Source: Sphingomonadaceae bacterium
GTDB lineage: Bacteria; Pseudomonadota; Alphaproteobacteria; Sphingomonadales; Sphingomonadaceae
NCBI GenBank assembly: GCA_009923795.1
Contig: RFSU01000097.1
Span: 1-8,579 of the forward strand
DNA: 8,579 nucleotides
Direction of reading: 5' to 3'
Positions 6,070 to 8,579 of this stretch are shown here, in pieces. The stretch's first letter is position 1; each line of letters starts with the position of its first letter. The position numbers and the translations under genes are program-made. The notes below the pieces were generated by a model. It did not search any database, had not been told where the DNA came from, and saw only the letters and a program-made list of their open reading frames with translations.

Positions 6070-7792
6070 ATGACGCACCAATTTGATAAGTCGACGCTTC
6101 CCAGCCGCCATGTGTCCGTTGGGCCCGAGCGCGCGCCGCATCGCAGCTATTATTATGCGATGGGCCTGAGCGAAGAGCAGATTGCCCGCCCCTTTGTCGG
6201 CGTTGTCTCGGCCGGCAATGACTCCGCCCCCTGCAACACCGCGCTCGACCATCAGGCCGATGTCGCGCGTCGTGGCGTGGATGAGGCAGGTGGCCTCTCG
6301 CGCCGGTTCAACACGATCACTGTCACCGATGGCATTGCCATGGGCCATCAGGGGATGAAATCCTCTCTCGTCAGCCGTGAGGTGATTGCCGATTCCGTGG
6401 AAGTGTCGGTGCGCGGGCATTGCTATGACGCGCTGGTGGGCTTTGCCGGGTGCGACAAGTCGCTGCCGGGAATGATGATGGCGATGCTCCGCCTCAACGT
6501 GCCCTCCATCTTCGTTTATGGCGGGTCAATCTTTGCCGGGCCGTTATCAGAACCGCGATGTCACGGTTGTCGATGTGTTTGAAATTGTCGGCAAATATGC
6601 AGCCGGTGCCTGCCCACTCTCCGAAGTAGAAGCGCTGGAAAAGGCGGCCTGCCCCGGTCATGGCGCCTGCGGTGGCCAATATACGGCCAACACTATGGCC
6701 TGTGTGGCAGAAGCCATTGGTCTATCGCTGCCCAATTCCAACATGGCCCCCGCGCCTTATTCCACGCGCGATCAAATTGCCCATGCCGCTGGCACGCAAG
6801 TGATGGACTTGCTCGCCCGCAATCTGCGTCCTCGCGATATCTGCACGCGGGACGCGTTTGAAAATGCGGCCCGCATTGTCGCAGCCACAGGCGGTTCGAC
6901 CAATGCGGCCCTCCATCTTCCCGCCATGGCGCATGAGGCTGGTATTTCCTTCGACCTTTTTGATGTGGCCGAAATCTTTAGGACCACGCCCTATATGGCC
7001 GATCTGAAGCCGGGCGGGAATTATGTCGCCAAGGATATGTATGAAGCCGGTGGCGTCTATATGCTGATGAAGTCGCTGCTGTCGGAAGGCTTCCTTCATG
7101 GCGATTGCATGACCGTGACGGGCAAGACCTTGGGTGAGAATATCGATGAGATCACCTGGAACCCGGATCAAAAGGTCATTTATCCCGCGACCAAGCCGCT
7201 CTCTCCAACAGGGGGCGTCGTCGGTCTGCGCGGCAGCCTTGCCCCCAATGGCGCGATTGTGAAAGTCGCGGGCATGGCGCGGCTTCAGTTTAAGGGGCCG
7301 GCCATTGTCTTTGATTGCGAAGAAGATGCCTTTGCCGCGGTTGAGGCGCGTGAAATTGTCGAAGGCTCGGTGATCGTTATTCGCTATGAAGGGCCAAAGG
7401 GTGGCCCCGGGATGCGCGAAATGCTCTCCACCACAGCGGCCCTTTATGGCTTGGGCATGGGGGAGAAAGTTGCCCTCATCACCGATGGTCGCTTCTCTGG
7501 CGCAACGCGCGGCTTCTGCATCGGCCATGTCGGGCCGGAAGCTGCCGAATGCGGGCCCATCGCTTTGGTCGAAAATGGCGACATGATTGAAATTGATGCC
7601 GAAACAGGCAGCATCGATCTGTTGGTGGATGCCTCGGTTCTGGAAGCCCGCAAAAAGGCCTGGACACCGCGTCAGAATGACTATGGCTCGGGTGCGCTCT
7701 GGCGTTATGCGCAAAATGTGGGTCCGGCCTATCAAGGGGCGGTCACGCACCCCGGTGCTGCGGGCGAAAGCCACGTCTACGCCGATATTTAA
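6070..7792 (+). pseudogene. ilvD: Dihydroxy-acid dehydratase (IlvD), interrupted by a one-base frameshift
   Basis: IlvD converts 2,3-dihydroxy-isovalerate and -methylvalerate to the 2-keto acids in valine, leucine and isoleucine synthesis. Frame one covers residues 1-154 with Cys55 (SAPCN), the Mg site TDGIAMGHQGMK (86-97) and GCDKSLPG (Cys128, Lys130). After GGSI it reads nonsense and stops at 6580-6582. The next frame resumes exactly with LPGRYQNRDVTVVDVF and runs to 7792, with GHGACGGQYTANTM (third cluster Cys, 200), GGSTNA and TDGRFSGATRG (471-481). One extra T in the TTT at 6532-6534 explains the break; without it the protein is 573 residues, normal for the [2Fe-2S] type. Either a true lesion or a base-call error is possible. 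Both parts are otherwise intact, so any lesion must be recent. The start ATG at 6070 has GAGG about 8 bases upstream. Confidence 0.93.
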
Positions 7793-7862
7793 GCGCCCAT
7801 GTGCAGACGGGGTTAAGCGCAACGCCGTTTCCCCCGGCTGCATCTTGGCGTAAGCGCAAAGC

Positions 7863-8579
7863 ATGATGCCTCCCCTGACCGGATTTATCCTCACGGCTGC
7901 TGAGATGCGGGCCGCTGAAGCCGCGACCATGGCAAGTGGTGTGTCTGTCGATGCGCTGATGGCGCGGGCCGGCGCGGCCATCGCAGAGGCGGTCTGGCGC
8001 TTTGGTGGGGGGCGGCCGACCCTCATCCTGTGCGGCCCCGGCAATAATGGCGGCGATGGTTATGTTGCCGCATCCATCCTTAAGGCGCGCGGTCTTGACG
8101 TGCGTGTGGCAGCACTTGGGGAACCGAAAACAGATGTGGCGCGTCGTGCGCGCGCGGGTTGGTCGTGCAGCGTTGAGACGCTCGACAAGGCAGCCCCCGC
8201 GCCCGTGCTGCTGGACGCGGTTTTTGGCACCGGCCTCGATAGGCCATTGGACGCAGGGCTTGCAGGCCAGCTTGCCCGCTTGCGGCAGCAGGCGGACTTT
8301 GTCCTCGCGGCCGATGTGCCCAGCGGGGTGGGCAGCGATGATGGGGCTGATTTTGGAGCTATAAGCGCCGATGTGACCATCGCCTTGGGGGCGTTGAAAC
8401 CGGCCCATCTGCTCCATCCCTCTGCGGGGCTGTGCGACCATATTGTCTGCGCCGATATTGGGGTTGCGATACAGAGCAGATTATCGGTTGTCGCGCGTCC
8501 GCGCCTCTCGCGTCCGACTGCTGCGGACCATAAATATACGCGTGGGCTCGTCACCGTGATTGCTGGGGAGATGGGAGGG
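7863..8579 (+). CDS. nnrD: Bifunctional NAD(P)H-hydrate epimerase / ADP-dependent dehydratase, N-terminal part, cut by window edge
   Basis: This enzyme repairs NADHX and NADPHX, damaged hydrated forms of the cofactors: the N-terminal YjeF_N (NnrE) domain interconverts R and S epimers and the C-terminal carbohydrate-kinase-like (NnrD) domain dehydrates the S form using ADP. The 239 visible codons hold the whole epimerase domain, with GPGNNGGDGY at 58-67, DAVFGTGL at 118-125 and DVPSG at 151-155. KYTRGLVTVIAG (224-235) opens the dehydratase domain, and the frame stays open to the window end. Two adjacent ATG codons (7863 and 7866) are possible starts; neither has a clear Shine-Dalgarno. It begins 70 bases after ilvD on the same strand, so co-transcription is possible but unproven. 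Confidence 0.95.
   Translation, partial: MMPPLTGFILTAAEMRAAEAATMASGVSVDALMARAGAAIAEAVWRFGGGRPTLILCGPGNNGGDGYVAASILKARGLDVRVAALGEPKTDVARRARAGWSCSVETLDKAAPAPVLLDAVFGTGLDRPLDAGLAGQLARLRQQADFVLAADVPSGVGSDDGADFGAISADVTIALGALKPAHLLHPSAGLCDHIVCADIGVAIQSRLSVVARPRLSRPTAADHKYTRGLVTVIAGEMGG

Noticed and set aside
6518..6582. Programmed +1 frameshifting in ilvD
   Set aside because: The site ATC TTT GCC has no in-frame stop, no rare pausing codon arrangement like that of prfB and no nearby stimulatory structure that I could see; a simple insertion or base-call error is more economical.
7814..7859. Direct repeat TAAGCGCAA at 7814-7822 and 7851-7859 in the ilvD-nnrD gap
   Set aside because: Only nine bases long, with no palindromic character and no clear relation to a promoter; it is likely chance.
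6722..8044. A 440-codon open frame on the minus strand, antisense to ilvD and the start of nnrD
   Set aside because: It is a shadow of a GC-biased coding strand: rich in Arg, His and Gly, with no recognisable motif, and the opposite strand carries clear IlvD and NnrE motifs throughout.

Overview
The window looks like chromosomal DNA of an alphaproteobacterium, most likely a sphingomonad (order Sphingomonadales). This rests on family features: an alphaproteobacterial MucR/Ros regulator, an HWE-type histidine kinase paired with a FAT GUY-type single-domain response regulator, a [2Fe-2S]-type dihydroxy-acid dehydratase, and one candidate EcfG-type general-stress promoter. No tRNA, rRNA, CRISPR array, insertion sequence or phage gene was seen. 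Coding density is high, and every gene of the main set falls in a recognisable family.

Layout, left to right. (1) 1-1593, minus strand: sulfate-activation genes cysD then cysN (cut by the left edge), with stop and start overlapping by one base. (2) 1684-3689, plus strand: a LuxR-type HTH regulator divergent from cysD, then a secreted or periplasmic TraB/GumN-family protein 32 bases later. The 90-base gap between cysD and the regulator holds a 16-bp palindrome sitting between a -35-like and a -10-like element. (3) 3703-5128, minus strand: a PAS/LOV-like HWE histidine kinase overlapping by 8 bases a single-domain response regulator, preceded by a GGAAC-N17-GTTT match to the EcfG promoter consensus. 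(4) 5129-5548: a 420-base non-coding, partly AT-rich divergent region. (5) 5549-5950, plus strand: a MucR-family regulator whose zinc-finger ligands are mostly substituted, followed by a terminator-like hairpin. (6) 6070-7792, plus strand: ilvD, broken by a single-base frameshift near 6532-6534. (7) 7863 to the right edge: nnrD/nnrE, the bifunctional NAD(P)HX repair enzyme, cut by the window end.

How the genes relate. cysDN make adenylylsulfate from sulfate and ATP for cysteine synthesis, and the divergent LuxR-type protein is a candidate local regulator. The kinase and response regulator resemble the kinases and FAT GUY regulators that feed the alphaproteobacterial general stress response (PhyR-NepR-EcfG); the candidate EcfG promoter suggests a feedback loop. 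ilvD and nnrD are housekeeping functions (branched-chain amino acid synthesis; repair of hydrated NAD(P)H).

The points most worth checking are the ilvD frameshift (real lesion or base-call error), the stress-linked two-component pair with a LOV-like domain lacking the photoactive cysteine, the zinc-ligand-poor MucR, and the palindrome in the LuxR promoter. I did not find a wholly new type of system here.
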